Source of the DNA: an uncultured Porphyromonadaceae bacterium
GTDB taxonomy: Bacteria > Bacteroidota > Bacteroidia > Bacteroidales > Muribaculaceae
NCBI GenBank assembly: GCA_900544305.1
Contig: UQUV01000007.1
Coordinates: 1-64,000 of the forward strand
Length of the DNA stretch: 64,000 nucleotides
Reading direction: 5' to 3'
This document shows, in pieces, positions 45,871-54,833 of the stretch (within the stretch, counting starts at the first letter, position 1; each line of letters begins with the position of its first letter). A model generated the notes under the pieces. The model saw only the letters and a list, made by a program, of their open reading frames with translations, was not told where the DNA came from and ran no database searches. Position numbers and translations under genes: made by a program.

Positions 45871-45977
45871 GGTTTGACTATGCTCTCACCTTTCGCTATC
45901 TTTTGATAAGATAGGAGGCGTCTCAGCATAAAACTCAAACAAGTTTGGTTTTCTGCCTTCGACTTTCGCTATCTTTG
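45871..45977 (+). repeat. Promoter-bearing palindromic repeat, copy D (upstream of PAS gene)
   Basis: First half: TTTG 45873-45876, 20 bp, TATCTTTTG (one extra T) and palindrome CTATCTTttgatAAGATAG at 45896-45914. The second half is diverged (GGAGGCGTCTCAGCATA, CAAAC-aa-GTTTG) and ends in TTTG 45944-45947, 22 bp, TATCTTTG 45970-45977, just ahead of the PAS gene. Confidence 0.75.
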
Positions 45978-45998
45978 TAAAAGATTAGGTATAAAAAT

Positions 45999-46331
45999 AT
46001 GGACTTTCTAAAAGAAATAATGCCTGCCGTGACCGTATGTGATAAAGACGGCAAGATTGTGTTTATGAACGAATCCTCTGAAAAGGTGAACGGAGAGGGA
46101 CTTATCGGAGTCAGTATTCTTGAACAATGCCACCCTGAACCTGCACGGACAAAACTTATCGGACTGATGGAAAACCGTGCGACGAACGCCTATACTATCC
46201 AAAAAGGAGAGGTGAGGAAACTGATTTATCAGACACCGTGGTACCGTGACGGTGAGTTTGCCGGAATGGTGGAGTTTTCTTTGCCCATTCCCGACGAGAT
46301 GCCGCATTACGTGAGGAAACCGAAAGAATAG
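45999..46331 (+). CDS. Small stand-alone PAS-domain protein
   Basis: 110 residues that make up a single PAS fold: PAVTVCDKDGKIVFMNESSEKV at the N-terminus, GVSILEQCHPEP, then PWYRDGEFAGMVEFSLPI. No output domain is attached, so it may bind a ligand or cofactor and act through a partner. The gene starts 22 bases after the -7 box of a repeat-borne promoter and precedes rnr by 127 bases, where a separate promoter is seen. Ligand and partner unknown. Confidence 0.75.
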   Translation: MDFLKEIMPAVTVCDKDGKIVFMNESSEKVNGEGLIGVSILEQCHPEPARTKLIGLMENRATNAYTIQKGEVRKLIYQTPWYRDGEFAGMVEFSLPIPDEMPHYVRKPKE

Positions 46332-46370
46332 CCCTGTCGTAAGTGAAAGCCGAAAAAAAGAGCGGGAAAA

Positions 46371-46402
46371 TTTCAAAAATAGCAATAAAGCACTTAAATT
46401 TG
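46371..46402 (+). promoter_or_regulatory. Promoter of rnr
   Basis: TTTC (46371-46374, one mismatch), 20 bp spacer, TAAATTTG (46395-46402). The predicted leader to the ATG at 46459 is about 50 nt. Confidence 0.55.
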
Positions 46403-46458
46403 TAGAAACGCATGTCTATGCTCGGCAGGGACGCGAAAAAATAAAAAGACAAAATAAT

Positions 46459-48717
46459 ATGGCAACAAAAAGAAAAGCAAAAGGCTCGAAGAAAGAGGAC
46501 TTGAAGGCTCTGGTGGTCGATTATTTCAACGAACACGGCAAAGGGTCGTACAATTATAAGCAAGTGGCTCTTGATTTGGGAATAACCCGCAGGGAAAGCC
46601 AGTATATGGTGGCTGATATCCTCGACGATCTGACGCTTGACGGCTTCCTCGTGGAACTTGTGCCGGGTAAATATCAGGCGAGTGAAATCACAACCACATC
46701 CGAAGGTGTGTTCGTGCGTAGGAGCAACGGCAAGAACAGTGTGATTATCGATAACAGCGAAGTACCCATATTCGTTGCCGAACGAAACTCGATGCATGCC
46801 CTCAATGGCGACCGTGTGCGTGTGCACTTGTGTGCGCAGCGCAAAGGTGTAGAGCCGGAAGCGCAGGTTGTTGAGATTCTCGAAAAGAAGGACCAGGTGT
46901 TTATCGGCACGTTGAAAGTGGACAAGAATTTCGCTTTTCTGCAAACCGACAGCAAGTATCTGGCATCCGATATTTTTATTCCGAAAGGCAAGCTCAAAGG
47001 TGGTCAGACCGGCGACAAGGCGATTGCGCGTATCGTAGAATGGAACGACGATGACAAGAACCCGACCGGAGAACTGATTGACATCCTGGGCAAGGCCGGC
47101 GACAACAATTCGGAAATGAACGCCATCCTTGCGGAATTCGGACTGCCGTATGTATATCCGAAAAACGTGGAGGATGCCGCCAACAAGATTGATGCCGGCA
47201 TTACGCCGGAGGAAGTGGCACTGCGCGAGGATTTCCGCGGCGTGACTACCTTTACCATCGACCCGCGTGATGCGAAGGACTTCGACGATGCCCTGTCCAT
47301 CCGCAAGCTCGACAACGGACGCTGGGAAGTGGGCGTACACATTGCCGACGTTACCCACTATGTGCATCCGGGTTCCATCATTGACAAGGAGGCCGAAAAA
47401 CGCGCCACTTCAGTATATCTTGTCGACCGTACTATCCCGATGTTGCCGGAACGCCTGTGCAACGGCATCTGCTCGCTGCGCCCGAATGAAGAGAAACTGG
47501 CGTTCTCCTGCATCTTTGAAATGGACGATGCCGCCAACGTGCATGCCCACCGCATCCGCCGTACGGTCATCAAGAGCGACCGCCGTTTCACTTACGAAGA
47601 GGCTCAGGCCATGATTGAAGGCGGCGACGGCGACTACAAGGAAGAGGTGCTCAAACTCAACGAACTGGCACAATGTCTGCGCAAACGCCGTTTCGAACAC
47701 GGCTCCGTGAATTTCGACCGTTTCGAAGTGCGTTTTGAAATCGACGAAAAGGGACACCCGATTGATGTATATTTCAAAGTGTCGAAGGAAGCCAACAAGC
47801 TTGTCGAAGAGTTCATGCTGCTTGCCAACAAGCAGGTGGCTACGGAAATCGGCTGCGTGAAAGGCAAGAAGAAGCCGAAAGCCTTCGTCTACCGTATCCA
47901 CGACAATCCAGATCCCGACAAGTTGCTGAATTTTGCCACTATCGCATCGCGTTTCGGATATAAGGTGAAGACGACGGGCAAGCGTGCGGACATGAACAGC
48001 TCGCTGAACAAGATGCTCGGCAAGGTGAAAGGCCGTCCGGAAGAAAACCTTCTTTCGATTCTCGCCATCCGTTCCATGGCAAAGGCTGTGTATTCAACGG
48101 TGAATGTGGGCCACTACGGTCTGGCATTCGACTACTATACCCACTTTACATCCCCAATCCGCCGTTATCCCGACATGATGGTTCACCGTCTGCTCGACAA
48201 ATATCTTAACGGCGGCCGTTCGGTCAATGCCCAGAAGTTGGAAGACGAATGCAAGCACTCGTCCGACATGGAACAGCTTGCCGCCAACGCTGAAAGAGCG
48301 TCCATCAAATACAAGCAGGTGGAATATATGGCCGACCGTTTGGGCAAGGTCTACACGGGCAGCGTGTCGGGTGTGACAGAGTGGGGCCTTTATGTAGAGC
48401 TTGACGAAAACAAGTGTGAGGGTATGGTGCCAATCCGTGACCTCGGCGACGACTACTACGAGTTCGACGAAAAGAATTATTGCCTGATAGGCCGCCGCAA
48501 GAAACGCGTCTACCAGCTTGGCGACAAACTCACCGTTCAGGTAGCACGTGCCAACCTCGACAAGAAGCAGCTCGACTTTGCCATTGTCGATGAAAACGGC
48601 GAGCCGATGGTGACAGTCAACAAGAACGGCGATGTGCAGAAAGGCAGCAAACCGAAGAAAAACGAAAGTTCGTCCGCGAAAAGCCGCAAGGGCGGAAAAA
48701 GCAAAAAGCGCAAATAA
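46459..48717 (+). CDS. rnr: Ribonuclease R
   Basis: 752 residues. Order: N-terminal winged-helix region (NYKQVALDLGITRRESQYM), cold-shock OB domains (GVFVRRSNGK, GTLKVDKNFAFLQTD), the RNB catalytic domain with TIDPRDAKDFDDALS (metal-binding aspartates) and HYTHFTSPIRRYPDMMVHR, an S1 domain (VYTGSVSGVTEWGLYVEL), and a lysine-rich tail (SAKSRKGGKSKKRK). The enzyme is a processive 3'-5' exoribonuclease that degrades structured RNA. Length and domain order are normal for the family. It appears monocistronic, with its own promoter. Confidence 0.95.
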   Translation: MATKRKAKGSKKEDLKALVVDYFNEHGKGSYNYKQVALDLGITRRESQYMVADILDDLTLDGFLVELVPGKYQASEITTTSEGVFVRRSNGKNSVIIDNSEVPIFVAERNSMHALNGDRVRVHLCAQRKGVEPEAQVVEILEKKDQVFIGTLKVDKNFAFLQTDSKYLASDIFIPKGKLKGGQTGDKAIARIVEWNDDDKNPTGELIDILGKAGDNNSEMNAILAEFGLPYVYPKNVEDAANKIDAGITPEEVALREDFRGVTTFTIDPRDAKDFDDALSIRKLDNGRWEVGVHIADVTHYVHPGSIIDKEAEKRATSVYLVDRTIPMLPERLCNGICSLRPNEEKLAFSCIFEMDDAANVHAHRIRRTVIKSDRRFTYEEAQAMIEGGDGDYKEEVLKLNELAQCLRKRRFEHGSVNFDRFEVRFEIDEKGHPIDVYFKVSKEANKLVEEFMLLANKQVATEIGCVKGKKKPKAFVYRIHDNPDPDKLLNFATIASRFGYKVKTTGKRADMNSSLNKMLGKVKGRPEENLLSILAIRSMAKAVYSTVNVGHYGLAFDYYTHFTSPIRRYPDMMVHRLLDKYLNGGRSVNAQKLEDECKHSSDMEQLAANAERASIKYKQVEYMADRLGKVYTGSVSGVTEWGLYVELDENKCEGMVPIRDLGDDYYEFDEKNYCLIGRRKKRVYQLGDKLTVQVARANLDKKQLDFAIVDENGEPMVTVNKNGDVQKGSKPKKNESSSAKSRKGGKSKKRK

Positions 48718-48765
48718 CGCGCCTGCTTTTTAACAAATATGAAATAAAGATTTATTAAGGAATTA

Positions 48766-48803
48766 TTTCCATATTTGGTTTTAATGCGGTAATTTTGTAC
48801 CGC
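48766..48803 (+). promoter_or_regulatory. Promoter of the frd/sdh operon with overlapping palindrome
   Basis: TTTC at 48766-48769, 20 bp, TAATTTTG at 48790-48797. A perfect inverted repeat, GCGGTA (48786-48791), six bases, TACCGC (48798-48803), straddles the -7 box and could be a repressor site or form a hairpin at the 5' end of the mRNA. The leader to the ATG is about 65 nt. Confidence 0.6.
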
Positions 48804-48869
48804 GAAACAAGTTTGCAGAGAACAAAACATTATAAATAATCAATTTAATAACTTAAATTCAAAACTACT

Positions 48870-49559
48870 ATGTGGTTAACAAATTCATCCTTAGGAAGGA
48901 AAGTGGTTATGTCAGTGACCGGACTTTTCCTGCTCCTATTTGTGACCTTTCACGTATTAATGAATGCGGTAGCTCTGATTTCACCGAGAGGCTACAACCT
49001 TGTGTGTGAATTCTTGGGAGCTAACTGGTATGCTTTGATTGCAACAGTGATTTTGGCAGCCGGTTTCGTTTTTCACATCATTTATGCGTTCTGGCTTACA
49101 TTTCAGAACCGTAAAGCTCGTGGTAACGACCGTTACGCAGTGACAACTCGTCCGAAAAGTGTAGAATGGGCATCACAGAACATGCTTGTTCTCGGTATCG
49201 TAGTTGTTGCATTCCTGATTGTTCACTTGGTTCAGTTCTGGGCTAAGATGCAGTTGGTTGAAGTAATGCACCAGGTTGGTTGTGAAACAGAAGCTGCTGC
49301 TGTTGTTTACGCAGCCGACGGTATGCACCACATCGCAAATGCATTCGGCCAAATTTGGACATTGCCAGTTTACGTTATCGGTTTGATAGCATTGTGGTTC
49401 CACATGACTCACGGATTCTGGAGCGCATTCCAGTCAATCGGTGTATCCAACAACAAGTGGATTCCTCGTTTCAAGACTCTCGGTAACTGGTGGTCAACTA
49501 TCGTAGTTGCATTGTTCATCATCCAGGCTATCATTTTCACTTGCCAATTTGCGGCATAA
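48870..49559 (+). CDS. sdhC: Succinate dehydrogenase/fumarate reductase cytochrome b subunit
   Basis: 229 residues, five membrane helices, the single di-haem cytochrome b type used by Bacteroidota and Wolinella (SdhC/FrdC). Haem-ligand histidines are seen in VTFHVLMN, FVFHIIYAFW, IVHLVQFW, HHIANAF and HMTHGFWSAFQ. It anchors the complex and exchanges electrons with menaquinone. First gene of a three-gene operon. Codon choice (GGT, GCT, CGT, AAC, GAA) differs markedly from neighbours and suggests very high expression. Confidence 0.93.
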   Translation: MWLTNSSLGRKVVMSVTGLFLLLFVTFHVLMNAVALISPRGYNLVCEFLGANWYALIATVILAAGFVFHIIYAFWLTFQNRKARGNDRYAVTTRPKSVEWASQNMLVLGIVVVAFLIVHLVQFWAKMQLVEVMHQVGCETEAAAVVYAADGMHHIANAFGQIWTLPVYVIGLIALWFHMTHGFWSAFQSIGVSNNKWIPRFKTLGNWWSTIVVALFIIQAIIFTCQFAA

Positions 49560-49611
49560 TGGAATTGTTCCATTCAATGATTCAATTTTAAAACTTCAAA
49601 TCTGTTGAGAA

Positions 49612-51627
49612 ATGGAAGAAAACAAAAAACAAGCTGGCAAAATAGTTGACAGTACAAGCATAATGGGTCAATATGCCGTTTATTCGGACGAGAAGATTGA
49701 CTCAAAGATTCCGGAAGGTCCAGTCGCAGAAAAGTGGACTAATTTCAAAGCACACCAGAAGCTCGTTAACCCTGCTAACAAGCGTCACCTCGACATCATC
49801 GTTGTAGGTACAGGTCTTGCAGGTGCTTCTGCTGCTTCTACTCTTGGTGAAATGGGATTCAACGTATTGAATTTCTGTATCCAGGACTCTCCACGCCGTG
49901 CACACTCTATCGCTGCACAGGGTGGTATCAACGCTGCCAAGAACTACCAGAATGACGGTGACTCTGTTTATCGTCTGTTCTATGATACTGTAAAGGGCGG
50001 TGACTTCCGTTCACGTGAAGCCAACGTTTACCGTCTTGCCGAAGTTTCCAACAACATCATCGACCAGTGCGTTGCTCAAGGTGTTCCTTTCGCTCGCGAA
50101 TACGGCGGTCTGTTGGCAAACCGTTCTTTCGGTGGTGCACAGGTATCTCGTACATTCTACGCTAAAGGTCAGACAGGCCAACAGCTTCTTCTCGGCGCTT
50201 ATTCTTCATTGAACCGTCAGATCAAGAAGGGTACAGTGAAGTCATATGTACGGCGTGAAATGCTCGACCTCGTAGTTGTTGATGGTCGTGCACGCGGTAT
50301 CATTGTCCGCAACTTGATTACAGGCGAACTCGAACGCTACGCCGCTCACGCCGTTGTAGTTGCAACAGGCGGTTACGGCCGTGTGTTCTTCCTTTCAACT
50401 AACGCTATGGGCTGCAACGGTTCAGTTGCCGTTCAATGCTACAAGCACGGTGCTTACCTTGCTAACCTCTGCTTCACTCAGATTCACCCGACTTGTATTC
50501 CGAAACACGGTGAAAATCAGTCTAAGCTTACGCTTATGTCTGAATCACTCCGTAACGACGGTCGTATCTGGGTACCGGCTAAGAAGGAAGATGCTGAAGC
50601 TATCCGCGCCGGCAAGTTGAAACCGACTCAAATCAAGGAAGAAGACCGCGACTACTACTTGGAACGCCGTTATCCGGCATTCGGTAACCTCTGTCCGCGT
50701 GACATCGCCAGCCGTGCCGCTAAGGAACGTTGCGATGCAGGTTATGGTGTAGGTACAGGCAACGCAGTATATTTGGACTTCTCTGAAGCAATCAACCGTC
50801 TCGGCCGCGACGTTATCGAAGCACGCTACGGTAACTTGTTCCAGATGTATGAAATGATTACTGACGACAACCCATACGAAACTCCGATGATGATCTTCCC
50901 GGCTTCTCACTACACAATGGGTGGTATCTGGGTTGACTACGAACTCCAAACTTCTATTCCTGGCTTGTTCGCTATCGGTGAAGCTAACTTCTCTGACCAC
51001 GGTGGTAACCGTCTGGGTGCTTCTGCTTTGATGCAGGGTCTTGCTGACGGTTATTTCGTACTGCCTTACACAATGCAGAACTACTTGTCAGACCAAATCA
51101 AGGTTAAACACCCGACAATTGACGCTCCTGAATTCGTTGAGGCTGAAAAGAAGGTACGCGCACGTATCGAACGCCTGATGAACATCAAGGGTAAACGTTC
51201 TGCCGACTCTATCCACAAGCAACTCGGTTTGATTATGTGGGATCTCGTTGGTATGGGTCGTACAGCTGAAAGCTTGATCAAGGCTATCGAAAAGATTGAC
51301 GAAGTGAAGAAAGAATTCGAAACCAACTTGTTCATCCCGGGTGAAGCCAACACGCTCAACACTGAGTTGGAAAAGGCTCTCCGTTTGGAAGACTTCATTA
51401 CTATCGGTAAGTTGATGGCTATCGACGCTCTTCACCGTAACGAATCTTGCGGTGCTCACTTCCGTGAAGAATATCAGACTCCGGATGGCGAAGCTCAACG
51501 TCGCGACGATGAGTATATGTATGTAGGCTGCTGGAAATATGCAGGAGAAGGCCAGAAACCTATCTTGTTGAAGGAGCCGTTGAAATACGAAGCTATCAAA
51601 GTTCAAACTCGTAACTATAAGTCTTAG
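49612..51627 (+). CDS. sdhA: Fumarate reductase/succinate dehydrogenase flavoprotein subunit
   Basis: 671 residues. FAD-binding [12 protein letters not shown] near residue 64, the [16 protein letters not shown] region with the histidine for covalent flavin, the substrate-site HPTCIP, and [24 protein letters not shown] before the helical and C-terminal domains. It interconverts fumarate and succinate. In anaerobic Bacteroidales the complex mainly works as the fumarate reductase that ends the respiratory chain and yields succinate for propionate formation. Strong high-expression codon bias, like its neighbours. It lies 52 bases after the cytochrome gene. Confidence 0.95.
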   Translation: MEENKKQAGKIVDSTSIMGQYAVYSDEKIDSKIPEGPVAEKWTNFKAHQKLVNPANKRHLDIIVVGTGLAGASAASTLGEMGFNVLNFCIQDSPRRAHSIAAQGGINAAKNYQNDGDSVYRLFYDTVKGGDFRSREANVYRLAEVSNNIIDQCVAQGVPFAREYGGLLANRSFGGAQVSRTFYAKGQTGQQLLLGAYSSLNRQIKKGTVKSYVRREMLDLVVVDGRARGIIVRNLITGELERYAAHAVVVATGGYGRVFFLSTNAMGCNGSVAVQCYKHGAYLANLCFTQIHPTCIPKHGENQSKLTLMSESLRNDGRIWVPAKKEDAEAIRAGKLKPTQIKEEDRDYYLERRYPAFGNLCPRDIASRAAKERCDAGYGVGTGNAVYLDFSEAINRLGRDVIEARYGNLFQMYEMITDDNPYETPMMIFPASHYTMGGIWVDYELQTSIPGLFAIGEANFSDHGGNRLGASALMQGLADGYFVLPYTMQNYLSDQIKVKHPTIDAPEFVEAEKKVRARIERLMNIKGKRSADSIHKQLGLIMWDLVGMGRTAESLIKAIEKIDEVKKEFETNLFIPGEANTLNTELEKALRLEDFITIGKLMAIDALHRNESCGAHFREEYQTPDGEAQRRDDEYMYVGCWKYAGEGQKPILLKEPLKYEAIKVQTRNYKS

Positions 51628-51664
51628 TAGAACCAGCCTTTAGGCATTAAAATTTTAGCTAATT

Positions 51665-52420
51665 ATGGAAAAAGCAATTAACATAAAGTTAAAAATCTGG
51701 CGTCAACGCGGTCCTAAAGAGCCGGGTCAGTTCGTCAACTATTCACTTGACAATGTGCCTACCGACATCAGCTTCCTCGAAATGCTCGATATGCTCAACG
51801 AACAGCTTGTAGAGCAGGGTGAAGAACCGGTAGTATTCGATAACGACTGCCGTGAAGGTATTTGCGGTATGTGTTCACTGTATATCAACGGTAATCCTCA
51901 CGGACCTGTTGGCAGCATCACTACTTGCCAGTTGCACATGCGTAAATTCAACGATGGCGACACTATCACTATCGAACCGTGGCGTTCGGCTGCATTCCCG
52001 GTTATCCGTGACTTGATGGTTGACCGTACTGCATTCGACAAAATCCAACAAGCCGGCGGTTACGTTTCATTCAACACAGGCGGTGCTCAGGATGCCAACG
52101 CAATTCCTATTCCTAAGGAAGCTGCTGACGAAGCTATGGACTCTGCTACATGTATCGGTTGCGGTGCCTGCGTTGCAGCTTGTAAGAACGGTTCTGCTAT
52201 GCTTTTTGTTTCTGCGAAGGTTAGCCAGTTCGCTCTTCTTCCGCAGGGTAAAGTGGAAGCAGCACGCCGTGTACGCGCTATGGTAAGCAAGATGGACGAA
52301 CTCGGTTTCGGTAACTGTACAAACACAGGAGCCTGCGCCGCTCAATGTCCGAAGAACATTTCTTTGAGCAACATCGCCCGTCTTAACCGCGAATACATGA
52401 AGATGAAATTGAAAGACTAA
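51665..52420 (+). CDS. sdhB: Fumarate reductase/succinate dehydrogenase iron-sulfur subunit
   Basis: 251 residues. The N-terminal plant-type ferredoxin domain carries the 2Fe-2S ligands in [10 protein letters not shown] (Cys62, Cys67, Cys70), with a further Cys at ITTCQLH. The C-terminal domain holds [12 protein letters not shown] and [14 protein letters not shown] for the 4Fe-4S and 3Fe-4S clusters. It links the flavoprotein to the haem subunit at the inner membrane. Third and last gene of the operon, 37 bases after the flavoprotein gene, followed by a terminator. Confidence 0.95.
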   Translation: MEKAINIKLKIWRQRGPKEPGQFVNYSLDNVPTDISFLEMLDMLNEQLVEQGEEPVVFDNDCREGICGMCSLYINGNPHGPVGSITTCQLHMRKFNDGDTITIEPWRSAAFPVIRDLMVDRTAFDKIQQAGGYVSFNTGGAQDANAIPIPKEAADEAMDSATCIGCGACVAACKNGSAMLFVSAKVSQFALLPQGKVEAARRVRAMVSKMDELGFGNCTNTGACAAQCPKNISLSNIARLNREYMKMKLKD

Positions 52421-52450
52421 ACCACATAGTTATTCAAAATAATCTTACGA

Positions 52451-52483
52451 AAGCCTCTGCCTCTCCGGCAGGGGCTTTTTTTA
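52451..52483 (+). terminator. Terminator of the frd/sdh operon
   Basis: A 10 bp stem with a wobble (52452-52461 with 52467-52476), TCTCC loop, then a run of seven T. Confidence 0.9.
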
Positions 52484-52495
52484 TTAATATAAGTT

Positions 52496-52565
52496 GCGGC
52501 TCGGGATAGCCAAACTTGAAAACTGCGTTTTCGTTTGTCTCTGCGCTCACCTTTCACTATATTTG
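52496..52565 (+). repeat. Promoter-bearing palindromic repeat, copy E (upstream of response regulator)
   Basis: The core GCGGCTCGGGATAGCC starts at 52496. The CAAAC..GTTTG / GAAAAC-tgc-GTTTTC palindrome follows, and the copy ends in TTTG 52534-52537, 20 bp, TATATTTG 52558-52565. The promoter lies 24 bases ahead of the response regulator start and follows the sdh terminator directly. Confidence 0.85.
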
Positions 52566-52589
52566 CATACGGACACTAATGGAGATGTT

Positions 52590-53276
52590 ATGCAGAGAAT
52601 ACTGATTGTGGAGGACGAGAAGCGCGTGGCCGACCTGCTGAAGGCGGGACTCGACGAAAACGGCTATACGACGGCTGTGGCCTACGACGGGGCTATGGCC
52701 TTGAGACTGTTTCAGTCGGGCGCGTTCGATTTGGTGATTTCCGACGTGGTGCTGCCGCGCGTCGACGGTTTTGAACTCTGTAAGGAAATACGGAAAATTA
52801 ACGCCTCCGTTCCGATACTGATGCTGACGGCTCTCGGGTCGACCGACGACAAGCTCGACGGATTCGATGCCGGTGCCGACGACTATATGGTCAAGCCGTT
52901 CGATTTTCGCGAACTGAATGCACGAATCAAGGTGTTGCTTCGCCGCAAGGGCGAAACTGCGTCAGAACGCCCGGAAAGACTCGTATATGCCGATCTGGAA
53001 ATCGACTTGAACCGTCGGGAGGTGAAGCGGGGCGGCATGCCGGTAAAATTGTCGCCGAAGGAGTACAGCCTGCTGCTCTATATGGCGGAGAACGCCGACC
53101 GCGTGATTTCGCGCGTGGAAATTGCCGAAAAGGTGTGGAACACGCACTTCGATACTGGCACGAATTTCATTGATGTCTACATCAATTACCTGCGGAAAAA
53201 AATTGACCGCGACTTTGCGGTGAAACTAATTCATACGAAGCCCGGCATCGGGTTTATTTTCACTGAACGCCCATGA
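52590..53276 (+). CDS. OmpR/PhoB-family response regulator
   Basis: 228 residues from the ATG at 52590; the open frame upstream to 52494 lies in a repeat. The receiver domain has the acidic pair in VEDEKR, phospho-acceptor Asp52 in ISDVVLP and Lys in MVKPFDF. The C-terminal winged helix has LSPKEYSLLLYMAENA and the recognition-helix region FIDVYINYLRKKI. Its stop overlaps the sensor kinase start (ATGA at 53273). Four TTCTAA half-sites 1.4 kb downstream, ahead of mgtA, are the best candidate target. The promoter comes from a dispersed repeat. Confidence 0.92.
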   Translation: MQRILIVEDEKRVADLLKAGLDENGYTTAVAYDGAMALRLFQSGAFDLVISDVVLPRVDGFELCKEIRKINASVPILMLTALGSTDDKLDGFDAGADDYMVKPFDFRELNARIKVLLRRKGETASERPERLVYADLEIDLNRREVKRGGMPVKLSPKEYSLLLYMAENADRVISRVEIAEKVWNTHFDTGTNFIDVYINYLRKKIDRDFAVKLIHTKPGIGFIFTERP

Positions 53277-54640
53277 AAATCCGTACAGCCCTCACTTTGA
53301 AATATACGGCAGTGACGGCCACCGTCTTTATGCTGTGCATGCTGCTGGTGTATTTTGCTGCGGAACGTTCGCGTAGCAAAGCTTTTTTCCATGACCTTAA
53401 AGCCGAGGCGGTGACGAAAGCCCATCTGTTCTTGCTGGATAAGGTGGATGCCGCCACGCTTCAGTCGATTTATCAGAACAACCGCCAGTTTATCGATGAG
53501 GTGGAGGTGGCGGTTTATACGCTTGATTTCCGTATGCTCTACCATGATGCGGCGCAGAACGATATCGTGAAAGAGGATAGGGCGATGATTGACAGGATTG
53601 TTTCGGAACGGGAAAAAGAGTTCTATGTGGGCGAGTATCAGGCCGTAGGACTGGTCTATACGTTTGCCGGCAAGGACTATGTGGTGACGGCTGCGGCCTA
53701 TGACGGCTACGGTTATCACAATCTCGACATTCTGCGGCGCACGCTTGTCGTGCTGTTTGTTGTCGGGCTCAGCCTGTTGTTTGTGGTGGGTTATCTTCTT
53801 GCCCGTGCTTCGCTAAAGCCCATGAGGGATGTGGTACGCGAGGCGGAAAGCATCACGGCTTCGAAAATCGACCGCCGTCTGCCCGTCGCGAACCGCCATG
53901 ACGAACTTGGAGAACTCAGCACGGCTTTCAACGACCTGCTCGACCGTCTGGAGGTTTCGTTCAACGCACAGAAAATGTTTGTCAGCAACGTGTCGCACGA
54001 AATGCGTACGCCTTTGGCGGCACTGACGGCAGAACTCGACATTGCCTTACAGAAGGAACGCTCGCCGCAGCAGTACCGCGAGGCGATGGCGAATGCTCTT
54101 GGTGATGCCCAGCGTATGGCAAAGCTGATCGACGGTCTGCTGAACCTTGCCAAGGCCGACTATCGGAAAGAGGATATAAAAATGGAGGAGATACGTCTCG
54201 ACGAACTTTTGCTTGACGTGCGCGAACACCTGTTGCGGGCGCATCCCGACTATCATGTCGAGCTGATTTTCGCGCAGGAAATCGACGACGAGCAGTCGAT
54301 AACCGTCAATGGCAATCCGTATTTGCTGTCGATAGCTTTTGCCAATCTGATGGAAAACAACTGCAAATACTCTCCCGACCGCATTTCTCTGGTGCAGATT
54401 TCTTCCCATCAGGGCATGGCATCCGTAACTTTGACCGACAACGGCGGCGGCCTTTCGGAAACCGACCGTGAACATCTGTTCAAACTGTTCTATCGGGGAG
54501 AGCGGAAAAATGAAGCCGACGGCCATGGTATAGGCATGGCGCTGGCTCAGAAAATCGTCCAACTCCACCGCGGGCAGATTGTCGTCCGTTCGGAACTCGG
54601 AAAAGGCACAACCTTTGCCGTAGAATTGCCGCATTTGTAA
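53273..54640 (+). CDS. Sensor histidine kinase
   Basis: 455 residues. Membrane helices at about 9-29 and 157-177 flank a periplasmic domain of about 125 residues. Then a HAMP domain, the H-box VSHEMRTPL with His242, the N-box NLMENNCKYSPD, and G boxes DNGGG and GHGIGMA. It phosphorylates the response regulator it overlaps. The periplasmic part has several acidic residues (DEVEVAVYTLD, KEDRAMID) that could sense cations as in PhoQ, but there is no clear PhoQ homology. mgtA and a porin lie downstream. The signal is therefore inferred only. Confidence 0.9.
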   Translation: MKIRTALTLKYTAVTATVFMLCMLLVYFAAERSRSKAFFHDLKAEAVTKAHLFLLDKVDAATLQSIYQNNRQFIDEVEVAVYTLDFRMLYHDAAQNDIVKEDRAMIDRIVSEREKEFYVGEYQAVGLVYTFAGKDYVVTAAAYDGYGYHNLDILRRTLVVLFVVGLSLLFVVGYLLARASLKPMRDVVREAESITASKIDRRLPVANRHDELGELSTAFNDLLDRLEVSFNAQKMFVSNVSHEMRTPLAALTAELDIALQKERSPQQYREAMANALGDAQRMAKLIDGLLNLAKADYRKEDIKMEEIRLDELLLDVREHLLRAHPDYHVELIFAQEIDDEQSITVNGNPYLLSIAFANLMENNCKYSPDRISLVQISSHQGMASVTLTDNGGGLSETDREHLFKLFYRGERKNEADGHGIGMALAQKIVQLHRGQIVVRSELGKGTTFAVELPHL

Positions 54641-54643
54641 GTC

Positions 54644-54713
54644 GGGTTATGGGTTATATAGTTTACAGTTTACGGTTTACAGTTTACAGACGCTAACCTC
54701 TAACCCCTAACCC
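54644..54713. repeat. Heptamer array, site 3
   Basis: Order: two GGGTTAT units, then GTTTACA, GTTTACG, GTTTACA, GTTTACA, then CTAACCT, CTAACCC, CTAACCC. The outer units are inverted relative to each other. It lies between the kinase stop and the TTCTAA operator. Confidence 0.85.
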
Positions 54714-54714
54714 A

Positions 54715-54753
54715 TTCTAATAGTTTTCTAATACCATTCTAACGGGTTTCTAA
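54715..54753 (+). promoter_or_regulatory. Four TTCTAA half-sites at 11 bp spacing (response-regulator operator candidate)
   Basis: TTCTAA occurs at 54715, 54726, 54737 and 54748, each separated by exactly five bases. Tandem half-sites one helical turn apart are the hallmark of OmpR-family operators (PhoP and PmrA boxes have the same 6-5-6 layout). The array ends just ahead of the expected -33 position of the mgtA promoter, a standard activator location. Confidence 0.75.
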
Positions 54754-54776
54754 CGGTGTTATTTATAAGCTGGTTA

Positions 54777-54784
54777 TACTTTTG
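54777..54784 (+). promoter_or_regulatory. -7 box of mgtA
   Basis: TACTTTTG matches TAnnTTTG. There is no TTTG at -33, as expected for a promoter needing an activator bound at the adjacent TTCTAA array. The leader is about 45 nt. Confidence 0.6.
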
Positions 54785-54833
54785 CGACGTGAATTGAAAC
54801 AGTGATTGTCCAACCGTTTAAAAGTAAACAGCT

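Noticed and set aside
46195..47367. 390-codon frame opposite rnr and the PAS gene
   Set aside because: Shadow of rnr; composition is typical of antisense translation.
54644..54713. CRISPR array or telomere
   Set aside because: The units are adjacent 7-mers without spacers, no cas genes are present, and the arrays are interstitial; the resemblance to telomere repeats is superficial.
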